The translations under genes and the position numbers were made by a program. Shown in pieces: positions 1-7,444 of a DNA stretch of 64,000 bases (the stretch's first letter is position 1; each line of letters begins with the position of its first letter). The stretch covers positions 1 through 64,000 of the forward strand of contig JAGCPK010000078.1 in assembly GCA_017965725.1 (NCBI GenBank), written 5' to 3'. The stretch comes from Prevotella sp. (GTDB lineage Bacteria > Bacteroidota > Bacteroidia > Bacteroidales > Bacteroidaceae). The notes under the pieces were generated by a model that was given only the letters and a program-made list of their open reading frames with translations, had not been told where the DNA came from and made no database searches.

Positions 1-44
1 AATCAAGGAGATAACCCCACGGTTGAAGCACAAAACCTCCTTTT

Positions 45-131
45 GGAAGGATGGGTGAGTGGCTGAAACCAGCAGTTTGCTAAACTGCCGTACGGGTTCC
101 CGTACCGGGGGTTCGAATCCCCCTCCTTCCG
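45..131 (+). tRNA. tRNA-Ser (GCT)
   Basis: Serine tRNA for AGC/AGU codons. A seven-base acceptor stem (GGAAGGA with TCCTTCC), an anticodon loop with GCT at 79-81, a long variable arm of the serine type and a T-arm with GGTTCGAATCC are all visible. The CCA end is not encoded. It is followed at about 110 bases by tRNA-Glu on the same strand, so the two may share a transcript that begins left of the window. Confidence 0.95.
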
Positions 132-243
132 CACCGAGGGGTCTTCTCTGCGAAAGCGCTCTTTAAAATAATGGTCGATTGACTTTTAGTCTATCTCCCT
201 CGCGACTCGGCAATTCAAGTATGCTTGATTACGCTCGCTACTC

Positions 244-315
244 GGTCGATTCATCTAATGGTTAGGATACAAGATTCTCAATCTTGGCATAGGGGTTCGA
301 TTCCCCTATCGACTA
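244..315 (+). tRNA. tRNA-Glu (CTC)
   Basis: Glutamate tRNA with anticodon CTC at 277-279. The acceptor stem GGTCGAT pairs with ATCGACT (one G-U pair), the anticodon stem CAAGA/TCTTG is perfect and the T-arm AGGGG/CCCCT encloses TTCGATT. CCA is not encoded. A strong terminator follows within six bases. Confidence 0.93.
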
Positions 316-320
316 CAGAA

Positions 321-351
321 AATCCTCGCTCAATGCGAGGATTCTTTTTTT
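321..351 (+). terminator. Rho-independent terminator of the tRNA-Ser/Glu transcript
   Basis: A nine-base-pair stem AATCCTCGC/GCGAGGATT with a five-base loop is followed by a run of seven T. Confidence 0.85.
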
Positions 352-360
352 CATCAAAAT

Positions 361-390
361 AGAAATCCCCGCCAGTTAGCGGGGATTTCT
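361..390 (-). terminator. Terminator after the phosphoglucomutase gene
   Basis: A 12-bp perfect stem (AGAAATCCCCGC and its complement) lies just past the stop codon of the leftward gene. On the minus strand it runs into a T-rich tail (ATTTCTATTTT), so it fits a terminator for that gene. Confidence 0.7.
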
Positions 391-396
391 CATTGT

Positions 397-2142
397 TTAC
401 AGATTCAAGTCTTTCTTCAGGGCCTCGATTTTCGCATCGGCTGCTTTCGAGCAGTTCTCATAGTCGGCAGCACCCTTGAAGGATGGATCCTTGACCTCCG
501 TATAGAACTTGATCTTCGGCTCTGTGCCAGAAGGACGGACAGACACCTTCGTGCCGTCCTCGCAGAACCACTGCAGTACGTTGCTGGTGTCAGGCATGTT
601 GAGTTTCGTCACGTTGCCCTGAGCATCCTTAGCCTCTAATGACTTGTAGTCCTTCCACATGCAGACCTTCGAGCCACCCAGTGACTTCGGCGGGTTCTCA
701 CGGAAGTTGGTCATCATCTGCTTGATCTCATCGGCACCCGTCTTACCCGGACGCACCACGTTGACGGTAATCTCCTTCGAGAAACCATACTCCTTGTAGA
801 TGTTCATCAGCAGGTCGTAGAGTGTCATACCGTTGTCGCGTGCCCAGGCTGCAATCTCACAGATCAGACAGATTGAGGCTGGGGAGTCCTTATCGCGCAC
901 CTTGTCGAACGGCAGGAAGCCGAAACTTTCCTCACCGCCACCGATGTACTTCTTCTTGCCCTCGTTGATGCGGATCTCGTTGGCAATCCACTTGAAGCCT
1001 GTGTAGCAGTCCATATACTCCACACCGTTCTTCTTGGCAATCTCAGCGATGACCTCTGTCGTCACGATGGTCTTCACAAGGAACTCGTTACCCTTCAACT
1101 GACCGAGTTTCTTCTTATTGGCGATGATGTACCACGAGAACATCATAGCGGTCTGGTTACCGTTCAGTATCTCCCATTCACCCTTCGGGTTGCGACAGAC
1201 GATGGCCAGGCGGTCAGCATCAGGATCGGAGGCAATCACGAGGTCGGCATTGAGTTTCGTACCAAGTTTCATACCTAAGGTCATTGCCTCTGCATTCTCT
1301 GGATTCGGACTGATCACCGTCGGGAAGTTACCATCGACAACCATCTGCTCGGGTACCACGTGGATATTCTGGAATCCCCAGGAGCGAAGGGCCATCGGAA
1401 CGATGACACGACCCGTACCGTGCATGGGCGAATAGACGATGTTGAGGTCTTTCTGGCGCATGATGACATCCTGATCCACCATAGCCTCCTTCACAGCCTC
1501 GATATAGTCCCAGTCCATCTCACCGCCGATGATGCTGATGAGGTCCTTGTTACCCTCGAACTTCACATCCTGAATCTTCACCTTGTTCACCTCGTCGATG
1601 ATACCCTTGTCATGTGGAGCCAGCACCTGCGCACCATCGTCCCAGTAAGCCTTGTAACCATTGTACTCACGGGGATTATGAGAAGCGGTGACGTTGACAC
1701 CAGCCTGACAACCGAGTTGACGGATGGCAAACGAGATCTCAGGCGTCGGACGCAGACTCTCGAAGAGATATACCTTGATACCGTTGGCAGAGAAGATGTC
1801 AGCCACCGTCTCAGCGAACATCCGTCCGTTGTTACGACAGTCGTGTCCAACCACCACTGCACTCTGCTTGCCAGGGAATGCCTTGTTGATATAGTTGGCG
1901 AATCCCTGTGTGGCCATACCCACGATGTACTTGTTCATACGGTTCGTACCGGCTCCCATGATACCACGGAGTCCACCTGTACCAAACTCCAAGTTCTGAT
2001 AGAAAGCATCGATAAGAGCTGTCTTATCGGGGTTGTCAAGCATTGCCTGAACTTCCTTACGTGTCTCCTCGTCAAAGGCCGGAGAGAGCCATTCTTTTGC
2101 GACTGCCTCGCACTGGGCAATCAACTGTGCATTATCTGCCAT
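397..2142 (-). CDS. Phospho-sugar mutase (phosphoglucomutase/phosphomannomutase)
   Basis: Cytoplasmic enzyme of the alpha-D-phosphohexomutase family, moving phosphate between C1 and C6 of glucose or mannose phosphates for glycogen, cell-wall and nucleotide-sugar supply. The 581 residues show the family marks in order: phospho-serine loop TASHNP at 152-157 (catalytic Ser154) followed by NGYKAYW, metal loop DPDADR at 306-311, sugar loop GGGEESFGF at 401-409 and the phosphate-binding RPSGTEPK near residue 540. The length is that of the PgcA/PGM2-like branch. A promoter box lies 68 bases upstream and a terminator follows, so it is probably transcribed alone. Whether glucose or mannose is preferred cannot be read from sequence. 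Confidence 0.93.
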   Translation of the reverse strand: MADNAQLIAQCEAVAKEWLSPAFDEETRKEVQAMLDNPDKTALIDAFYQNLEFGTGGLRGIMGAGTNRMNKYIVGMATQGFANYINKAFPGKQSAVVVGHDCRNNGRMFAETVADIFSANGIKVYLFESLRPTPEISFAIRQLGCQAGVNVTASHNPREYNGYKAYWDDGAQVLAPHDKGIIDEVNKVKIQDVKFEGNKDLISIIGGEMDWDYIEAVKEAMVDQDVIMRQKDLNIVYSPMHGTGRVIVPMALRSWGFQNIHVVPEQMVVDGNFPTVISPNPENAEAMTLGMKLGTKLNADLVIASDPDADRLAIVCRNPKGEWEILNGNQTAMMFSWYIIANKKKLGQLKGNEFLVKTIVTTEVIAEIAKKNGVEYMDCYTGFKWIANEIRINEGKKKYIGGGEESFGFLPFDKVRDKDSPASICLICEIAAWARDNGMTLYDLLMNIYKEYGFSKEITVNVVRPGKTGADEIKQMMTNFRENPPKSLGGSKVCMWKDYKSLEAKDAQGNVTKLNMPDTSNVLQWFCEDGTKVSVRPSGTEPKIKFYTEVKDPSFKGAADYENCSKAADAKIEALKKDLNL

Positions 2143-2209
2143 AGTCCTTACGTTTTTATTTGTTTTAGATTGAATTGTCTTCTAACCTACAAAATTACAA
2201 ATAAATCCG

Positions 2210-2217
2210 CAAAGGTA
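2210..2217 (-). promoter_or_regulatory. Promoter -7 box of the phospho-sugar mutase gene
   Basis: TACCTTTG on the minus strand, matching the Bacteroidetes -7 consensus TAnnTTTG, 68 bases before the ATG. Confidence 0.6.
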
Positions 2218-2238
2218 TATCAATGTGGGGTATCTTTT

Positions 2239-3429
2239 TTATTTCTTTAAGATTTTGTCTATCTCATCAAACTGCTTCCCCATGTTCAGGTTGAAATAGA
2301 TGCGATAGAGTGCAGGACCCCATTTCTCCTTTTCCTGAGGTGCCAGCGCACGGTATTTCTCCATATAGGGTAAGGCTTTATGATACATGTCTCTTACCTG
2401 TTTCTTATGACGCTGCGGATCCATACGCAGGGCGATGTTCAGATAGGCAGAACCACCGTTATAGTAGGCATCCGCCTGATTATCGTTAAGCATCAGCAAC
2501 CTGTCGGTGACAGAAAGACTCTCCGCATAGCGTTCCAGTTGCATCAGCACGTTCGACTTGGCATAAAGGTACAGTTCGTTCAGCGAGTCAGCCTCCAGTG
2601 CCTCATCGACTACTGCCAGACATTTCTCGTACTGCCGCTGCTGCGTGTAGGCGTCCATCAGACGGGGGAAGAAATAGTTCGATGTCGGATAATCCTCAAA
2701 ACCTTTCTGGAGCGTGGCCACATATGTCGAGTCGTCCCCTAGCATCTTCCATGCTTCAGCAATGAACTGATAGGTACGGTCGCGCCTCGTGGTGTCGCGG
2801 AGAGCCAGTTCCCGGTGTCGCAGGGTCAGCACAGGGTCGTTCATCCTGTAACCGCAATAACAAGCCCAATAAGAAGCCTCATCCCTGCGGTCATCAGAAA
2901 AGAACTGGTCGTAACCTGTGAAAAGAGGCTGACTGGTGCAGTTGATGTAAGTCTCAAAATAGTCGAAGGCTTTCTGGAATTCGCTCTTCCTGACGAAGTA
3001 GGCACCCCCGTAGAAGAGGTTCGGCCTGTAGCCGATCATATCCTTCGCCACGTCCTTCCTCAGTTCGGGTGCCACCCTACCCTTCTTGTCGGGCATCATG
3101 TCGAGCGAGTCGAGACGGAAGGCGATGGTGAACATCTTATGCGTGAGGTTGAAGAACTGCGCCGTGTCCTGTTTCTGCTTCAAATAGAACCGCTCGTTGG
3201 CCTGCTCATACTGTTTCTGCACGCTCTGGAGCCATATCTCATAGATACGTTTGTTATCTTGGTTGGCAGAGTCCTCCAACAGGTCGGTCATCAGTTTCTC
3301 CGCCTTGTCGAGATTCTTACCGCTTTTCAGGTAGGCTCGCGCATCACTGATCTGCTTCTTCTGGGCAGAAGCAGAAGTCGTCAGTATGAGCATACAACAG
3401 AGTATAAAAACCAGTCGGCTGATAACCAT
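2239..3429 (-). CDS. Secreted tetratricopeptide-repeat protein
   Basis: A 396-residue protein with an N-terminal signal peptide (hydrophobic stretch ending ASAQ) and a helical body in which TPR-like pairs can be followed from about residue 150 to the C-terminus (for example YEKCLAVVDEALEADS). TPR proteins are scaffolds, and no catalytic motif is seen. I place the start at the ATG at 3429: the in-frame GTG nine bases earlier is part of an AAGGTG stretch that looks like the ribosome-binding site, and the ATG is preceded by a run of A. The promoter box is at 3459-3466. The partner is unknown. Confidence 0.75.
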   Translation of the reverse strand: MVISRLVFILCCMLILTTSASAQKKQISDARAYLKSGKNLDKAEKLMTDLLEDSANQDNKRIYEIWLQSVQKQYEQANERFYLKQKQDTAQFFNLTHKMFTIAFRLDSLDMMPDKKGRVAPELRKDVAKDMIGYRPNLFYGGAYFVRKSEFQKAFDYFETYINCTSQPLFTGYDQFFSDDRRDEASYWACYCGYRMNDPVLTLRHRELALRDTTRRDRTYQFIAEAWKMLGDDSTYVATLQKGFEDYPTSNYFFPRLMDAYTQQRQYEKCLAVVDEALEADSLNELYLYAKSNVLMQLERYAESLSVTDRLLMLNDNQADAYYNGGSAYLNIALRMDPQRHKKQVRDMYHKALPYMEKYRALAPQEKEKWGPALYRIYFNLNMGKQFDEIDKILKK

Positions 3430-3458
3430 TTTTTTCACCTTGTTCTATATTATAACTG

Positions 3459-3466
3459 CAAAGGTA
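3459..3466 (-). promoter_or_regulatory. Promoter -7 box of the TPR protein gene
   Basis: TACCTTTG on the minus strand, 29 bases before the chosen ATG at 3429. Because it lies just outside the GTG at 3438, it does not decide between the two starts. Confidence 0.6.
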
Positions 3467-3484
3467 ATGATAATTGAGCGAAGA

Positions 3485-4576
3485 CTAAGGCTTGATGTCA
3501 AGGGTAGGACCAGCACCAGAATCGCCATTCCTCAGGACGGATGCCACGATATCGGAATTGATGGCACTGTAGCCATAGGTGGGTATGAACTGCCCACGGT
3601 CGCCTTGTGACAACTCAATATCATCTACTCCCAGGCACCCCACAACCTTGATGTTGAAATCCTTGTCGCCACGATAGTCTATCAATGCATTCTCCCTTGC
3701 CGTATTGCTAGTGAAAGCGCAGTTCTCTACATAGATATTGGAATAGACGCCGTAACCGACACAGTATTTATAGTCATTACCGTCATAAAGGCAGTTGACC
3801 ACATGTACGTTGCCAAAACGAACGCGCGGACAACGCTCAGAACATCCTTCTCCCCACCAGCAGCAGATAAACGTGCAGTTGAGACGGCCTTCATCCAAAT
3901 CAGCAGTGTTGTTACTGTTGCCTATCAGGTTGCTGTTGCGGTGGTCATCGTTTCCGCCGCTACCTCCCGAAAACGGTTCAAGGAGGTAACGGAAGCGAGT
4001 CCAACTGACGCAGATGCTGTCAGAGCCTTCCACGATGTCGAAATTGCCATCGATGCCATCTTGTATGTCGCAGTGATCCACCCATACGTTCTTTGCACCA
4101 ATCAAACTGATATTATCGCTATAGTTGGCATCAATATCGTAGGCACCAGGACCGAGCAGGGTCAGGTTGCGGATGATGACATTATTGCTGCCATCCAACA
4201 GGAAAATACCTGCATTCTCGTTGAGGTTCAGGTTACTGATGGTGGCTCCCGGGAGACCGATAATCGACTTGTTAGAACCCACAGGAAGCATCTTGTCGAG
4301 GGTGATGTTACCCTGCACATACACGGTAGCAGGACTGGTGCCCTTCACTGCTTCTGCCAGTTGTGCAGCAGTGCTTACCACACTAATATTCTGGTTATTG
4401 CCACCAGTAGTCTTTTCCCCAAAGCCTATTGGCCTGAGACTGTCGTAGGATGCTGGGACATCTGTATTCTCTGTCGCATTATCTTCTTTCGAACAGGAGG
4501 AGAACATCACTGTTATTGCAAGCAGGATGCCTGCAAACATTAGACTGTAGTTTAGATGATTGTGATTGAAAAACAT
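3485..4576 (-). CDS. Pectate lyase, polysaccharide lyase family 1, lipoprotein
   Basis: Extracytoplasmic enzyme that cleaves polygalacturonate by beta-elimination. The 363 residues start with a lipoprotein signal (hydrophobic core, then SSC as the lipobox) and continue into a right-handed parallel beta-helix with the PL1 marks VWVDHCDI, the DGN-DIVEGSD calcium-side motif, SWTRF and the RCPRVRFG segment holding the catalytic arginine. A longer reading from a TTG at 4609 is unlikely, because the -7 box TACCTTTG (4607-4614) covers that TTG; the ATG at 4576 begins a proper signal peptide. It stands alone rather than in a SusC/D locus, but a galacturonate operon lies at 12962-17653 and would use the product. 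Confidence 0.85.
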   Translation of the reverse strand: MFFNHNHLNYSLMFAGILLAITVMFSSCSKEDNATENTDVPASYDSLRPIGFGEKTTGGNNQNISVVSTAAQLAEAVKGTSPATVYVQGNITLDKMLPVGSNKSIIGLPGATISNLNLNENAGIFLLDGSNNVIIRNLTLLGPGAYDIDANYSDNISLIGAKNVWVDHCDIQDGIDGNFDIVEGSDSICVSWTRFRYLLEPFSGGSGGNDDHRNSNLIGNSNNTADLDEGRLNCTFICCWWGEGCSERCPRVRFGNVHVVNCLYDGNDYKYCVGYGVYSNIYVENCAFTSNTARENALIDYRGDKDFNIKVVGCLGVDDIELSQGDRGQFIPTYGYSAINSDIVASVLRNGDSGAGPTLDIKP

Positions 4577-4606
4577 ACACTGTAAATTGTTAGCATTTTT
4601 ATAGTG

Positions 4607-4614
4607 CAAAGGTA
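4607..4614 (-). promoter_or_regulatory. Promoter -7 box that fixes the pectate lyase start
   Basis: TACCTTTG on the minus strand, 30 bases before the ATG at 4576. It overlaps the upstream TTG candidate and so argues against it. Confidence 0.65.
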
Positions 4615-4790
4615 CAAAAAATAATCGAGATAAGCAAGAAAATCAGGATAAAAAATAATAAAAAATTAGGTGCAAAGATAGTAATTAATCTCGAAAAAAA
4701 AAGAAAGAAAAACATGAGAAAAATGGCGATAATACTTAATTATGGACGAAATAGTTATCGAAAACATTGTCTTATACCGACATAGTTGAC

Positions 4791-4955
4791 GGGTGCAGGT
4801 GCAAAAGGTGCAAATGCAAAAATCAATTGGAAAAGAGAAAATATTATATAATAATATATTTATATATAATATCAATATTATATATAAATATAAATAATTT
4901 GCATCTATTTCTTGTACTTTTTGAAAACGTTTTTGCACCTTTTGCACCTGCACCC
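4791..4955. repeat. 165-bp inverted-repeat element with nested AT-rich palindrome
   Basis: The ends (4791-4814 and 4932-4955) are perfect 24-base inverted repeats built from iterated GTGCA(A/G) words. The centre is AT-rich and contains a second perfect inverted repeat of 17 bases (4856-4872 and 4875-4891) with a two-base spacer. No transposase, no open frame of coding character and no clear target-site duplication is seen. The 176 bases between it and the pectate lyase promoter hold nothing I recognise. It could be a non-autonomous mobile element, a very strong RNA hairpin or an iteron-like binding site. The arm motif TTTTGCACC recurs in the repeat array at 41024-41345. Confidence 0.8.
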
Positions 4956-4973
4956 TTTGGTATCGCGAAAAAA

Positions 4974-5240
4974 GTCGGGATTACCTGCCTCAGATTCCGT
5001 TGAAGATTCCCTGTAGGCGGAATTCCTTGCCTGAGATTTTGGAGGCGTTTTTACGGGATCGGAAATCCCCTGCCCCAGATTCGGGACAAGGTTTTCCGGG
5101 GTCGGGATTTCGTGCCTGGGATCCTGTTGGCGATTTCACGAGGGCGGGATTTCATGTCCCGGATTCAGGGGAAGATTTTCTGAGGGCGGAATGTAGTGCC
5201 CGAGTTTCGACTGAGAGGTTTCCGTCTTCGGGGCAATAGG
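4974..5240 (+). repeat. Diverged 42-bp tandem repeat array 1
   Basis: Six full units and the start of a seventh follow each other with anchors (CGGGA/CGGAA) at 4976, 5018, 5060, 5103, 5145, 5187 and 5229, that is steps of 42, 42, 43, 42, 42 and 42. Units share a pattern of about TGCCC-gGATTC-GGGGAAG-TTTTC, but each differs from the next at many bases, so the array is old. The plus strand reads open for most of it, yet the one 43-base step shifts the frame, which argues against a protein. The core matches the minus strand of the array at 41024-41345. Confidence 0.85.
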
Positions 5241-5277
5241 ACGTTTAGATTTTTTAACGAAAATAATTGTCGAAATA

Positions 5278-5309
5278 TTTGCGAGATTCAGAAAATTGTT
5301 GTACCTTTG
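5278..5309 (+). promoter_or_regulatory. Orphan rightward promoter
   Basis: TTTG at 5278-5281, 20 bases, then TACCTTTG at 5302-5309: a complete Bacteroidetes -33/-7 pair. No gene of normal size follows; the next genes are on the other strand. It may drive a small RNA ending near the hairpin at 5444-5469. Confidence 0.5.
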
Positions 5310-5313
5310 CATC

Positions 5314-5475
5314 AAAGATGCAAAACACGGACAAGGAAGCGATTTAAGGAAAAGAAAAAACACAACTCTTAATAGTATTAGGCTTATGAAGTGGATATGA
5401 CGAGAACGGTGTAGGGCTGGCATGTAGGAAGTGAAAATAAAAAAGCCGAAAAACCTAACGTTTCCGGCTCTTTCA
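5314..5475 (+). ncRNA. Candidate small RNA downstream of the orphan promoter
   Basis: If the promoter at 5278-5309 is active, it makes a transcript of about 160 bases ending at the two-way hairpin near 5444-5469. The only frames inside are tiny, such as a nine-codon one starting with ATG at 5318. The product could be a small RNA, a leader remnant of a deleted gene, or noise. The call is inference from promoter and hairpin only. Confidence 0.25.
5434..5469 (-). terminator. Terminator of the ior/aminotransferase operon
   Basis: On the minus strand an 11-bp stem (AGCCGGAAACG with a G-T pair) is followed by TTTTTTATTTT. In the plus direction the tail CTTTC is weaker. Confidence 0.75.
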
Positions 5476-5494
5476 AATCCAACGGAGGATGCAA

Positions 5495-6811
5495 TTATCC
5501 TACAGGATTGTTTGCTTCGAAAATCTTCATCCGTTCCTCGAGCAACGCATACTGATGATCCTCGATGAAGGAAGTACAGACGCGCAGGCCCTCCTGCTCT
5601 GACCCACAGGTGATGAGGCAGATGGCTGACACACCATAGTACATCAGTTCGTGAGCCAACTGGCCTGAGGTCATGCCTGGATAACCTATAGTAAAATAGA
5701 AACCGTCGGCAATGGGCTCGTCGAGGTCTTTATCATAAACCACATAGAAGTTATGACGACAGAATATCTCTTTCAGTTTCTTGGCACGATCGCCATAGAC
5801 ACTTATCTCCTTGCGGAAATCGTATCTGCCCTCATAGGCAGCCTGCAACATGGCGGCCATCGCATACTGCGCACTGTGACTGGTACCGCTGCTCAGGGCA
5901 TAGAGCATACGGGTGGAGAAGACAGGACCGAAGGGAAGACCCTCATAACGCTCTGCCAGATCGGGATAGTGACGACGGAACAACTTGTCGCTGATACATG
6001 TCACACCGATACGCTCGCCGGCATAACTGAATGCCTTCGAACCGCTGATGAGCAACATATAGTTGTCGGTATAGCGGGCAACCGTAGCCTGATAAGGCGG
6101 CTGGAAGGGGGTGCTGAGGTCTTTACGGAAGTCCATGGCGAAATAGGCCAGGTCTTCCATCACGATAGCATCGTACTTCGTGGCCAGTTCGCCAATCACC
6201 TGCAGTTCCTCCTCACGCAGACAGATCCACGAGGGGTTGTTGGGGTTGGAATAGACAATGGCGCAGATATTACGCTGCTTGAGGTAGCCCTCCAACTTGG
6301 CCTTCAGTTTGTTGCCACGATAACTATAGACATCGAAGGTCTGGTACTTCACGCCCATCACCTGCAACTGCATCTTCTGAACGGGGAAGCCCGGGTCGAT
6401 GAAGAGCACGGTGTCCTTGCGCTTGTCACACTGGGAACAGGTGAGGAACGAGGCGAAGGTGCCCTGCATGGAACCGCTGACAGGCACACAGCACTCAGGA
6501 GCAACATCCACGCCGATGAATGCCCTCACGAACTGCGAGGCAGCCTCCTTCAGCACGGGTGCTCCCTGGATGTCGGGATAACTGTGGGCGATGCCGTCCT
6601 GCAATGCCTTGATCTGGGCATCAACGCCCACCTGAGCGGCAGGAAGTCCGGGGATGCCCATCTCCATCTTGATGAACTCTACCCCACTCGCCTTCTCCGA
6701 CTTGGCGGCCACTTGTTTCACCTCGCGGATGGTGGCCTTGGCGAAATCGGTAATACCAAGGTCGCTGATCAACCCATCGACAATCTCTTTCTTAATAGGA
6801 GTTTCTATCAT
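5495..6811 (-). CDS. PLP-dependent aminotransferase, class I/II
   Basis: A 438-residue fold-type I aminotransferase. Visible marks are the SNPNNPSW turn that binds the cofactor carboxylate side, the MEDLAYF segment with the Asp that contacts the PLP nitrogen, and SGSKAFSYAGERIG with the Schiff-base lysine. It is the last gene of an operon iorA-iorB-aminotransferase, 29 bases after iorB. In that setting it probably interconverts aromatic amino acids and their 2-oxo acids, which the Ior enzyme then oxidises to (or makes from) aryl-acetyl-CoA. The substrate is inferred from context, not from the sequence. Confidence 0.85.
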   Translation of the reverse strand: MIETPIKKEIVDGLISDLGITDFAKATIREVKQVAAKSEKASGVEFIKMEMGIPGLPAAQVGVDAQIKALQDGIAHSYPDIQGAPVLKEAASQFVRAFIGVDVAPECCVPVSGSMQGTFASFLTCSQCDKRKDTVLFIDPGFPVQKMQLQVMGVKYQTFDVYSYRGNKLKAKLEGYLKQRNICAIVYSNPNNPSWICLREEELQVIGELATKYDAIVMEDLAYFAMDFRKDLSTPFQPPYQATVARYTDNYMLLISGSKAFSYAGERIGVTCISDKLFRRHYPDLAERYEGLPFGPVFSTRMLYALSSGTSHSAQYAMAAMLQAAYEGRYDFRKEISVYGDRAKKLKEIFCRHNFYVVYDKDLDEPIADGFYFTIGYPGMTSGQLAHELMYYGVSAICLITCGSEQEGLRVCTSFIEDHQYALLEERMKIFEANNPVG

Positions 6812-6840
6812 TTACAATTGGATGTTTTCTATTTACATTT

Positions 6841-7413
6841 TTATTTCTGGGCGGCACGGCCGATGGCGAGGGCTTTGATGTTGGCCTCGACGATGGCCTC
6901 ACCCTTGCGTCCGAAGACACGACGGATGGCATCCTCCAGTTTATCGTACTCAATGCCCAATGCCTTCTGGGCAGCACCCAACAGAATCACGTTGGCTGAA
7001 CGGGGCACACCATTGTCCTTGGCTGCCTGTTCGATATCGAGCACAATGACATTCTTCACTTTGTTGAGGTCGGCCTTGATCGTCTCAATATCAGGATAGT
7101 TGGGGATGTTCACGAAGGGTGCACTCGAGGTGATGATCCAACCGTCCTTTGCCAAGAACGGCAGGTAGCGCAGGGCTTCCATGGGCTCCATAGAGATGAT
7201 CACGTCGGCACCTCCGAGGGCAATCAGGTCGCTGTTGATGGGATTGCTGGAGATACGCAGGTTCGACTGCACATCGCCTCCACGCTGACTCATACCGTGT
7301 ACCTCAGCCTGTTTGATATAGAGATTCTCCTTCATGGCTGCCTCGCCGATGATGGTAGCGATAGAGAGGATACCCTGTCCTCCTACTCCGCATAAGATAA
7401 TATCTGTCTTCAT
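6841..7413 (-). CDS. iorB: Indolepyruvate oxidoreductase subunit beta
   Basis: Gamma-type domain subunit of the 2-oxoacid:ferredoxin oxidoreductase family. The 190 residues begin with the family pattern GVGGQGILSIATIIGEAA and contain the EVHGMSQRGG segment. With IorA it oxidatively decarboxylates aryl pyruvates to aryl-acetyl-CoA with ferredoxin, or runs in reverse to make aromatic amino acids from arylacetates, as described for gut Bacteroidales. It sits between iorA (31 bases) and the aminotransferase (29 bases). Confidence 0.92.
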   Translation of the reverse strand: MKTDIILCGVGGQGILSIATIIGEAAMKENLYIKQAEVHGMSQRGGDVQSNLRISSNPINSDLIALGGADVIISMEPMEALRYLPFLAKDGWIITSSAPFVNIPNYPDIETIKADLNKVKNVIVLDIEQAAKDNGVPRSANVILLGAAQKALGIEYDKLEDAIRRVFGRKGEAIVEANIKALAIGRAAQK

Positions 7414-7444
7414 GATTTACAATTTGACAATTTACAATTTACGA

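Noticed and set aside
1360..2250. Rightward frame opposite the phospho-sugar mutase
   Set aside because: Antisense shadow of a conserved gene, with no promoter or plausible start.
4666..4953. Leftward 95-codon frame across the inverted-repeat element
   Set aside because: It simply reads the repeat arms (MQVQKVQK) and AT-rich centre; no coding character, no promoter, no homology recognised.
4791..4955. Insertion sequence
   Set aside because: Inverted ends are present, but there is no transposase frame and no clear target duplication; kept only as an unassigned repeat.
5000..5239. Rightward 79-codon frame in array 1 with a 14-residue repeat (PDSGEDFLRAG type)
   Set aside because: 42 is a multiple of three, so any open unit gives a repeated peptide. 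The 43-base step moves the pattern to another frame, there is no promoter before it, and array 2 shows the same frame drift.
4974..5240. CRISPR array
   Set aside because: Units have no constant repeat/variable spacer division, differ throughout, and there are no cas genes in the window.
5753..7099. Long rightward frame opposite the aminotransferase and iorB
   Set aside because: It is the antisense of two clearly conserved genes and its sequence has no family resemblance.
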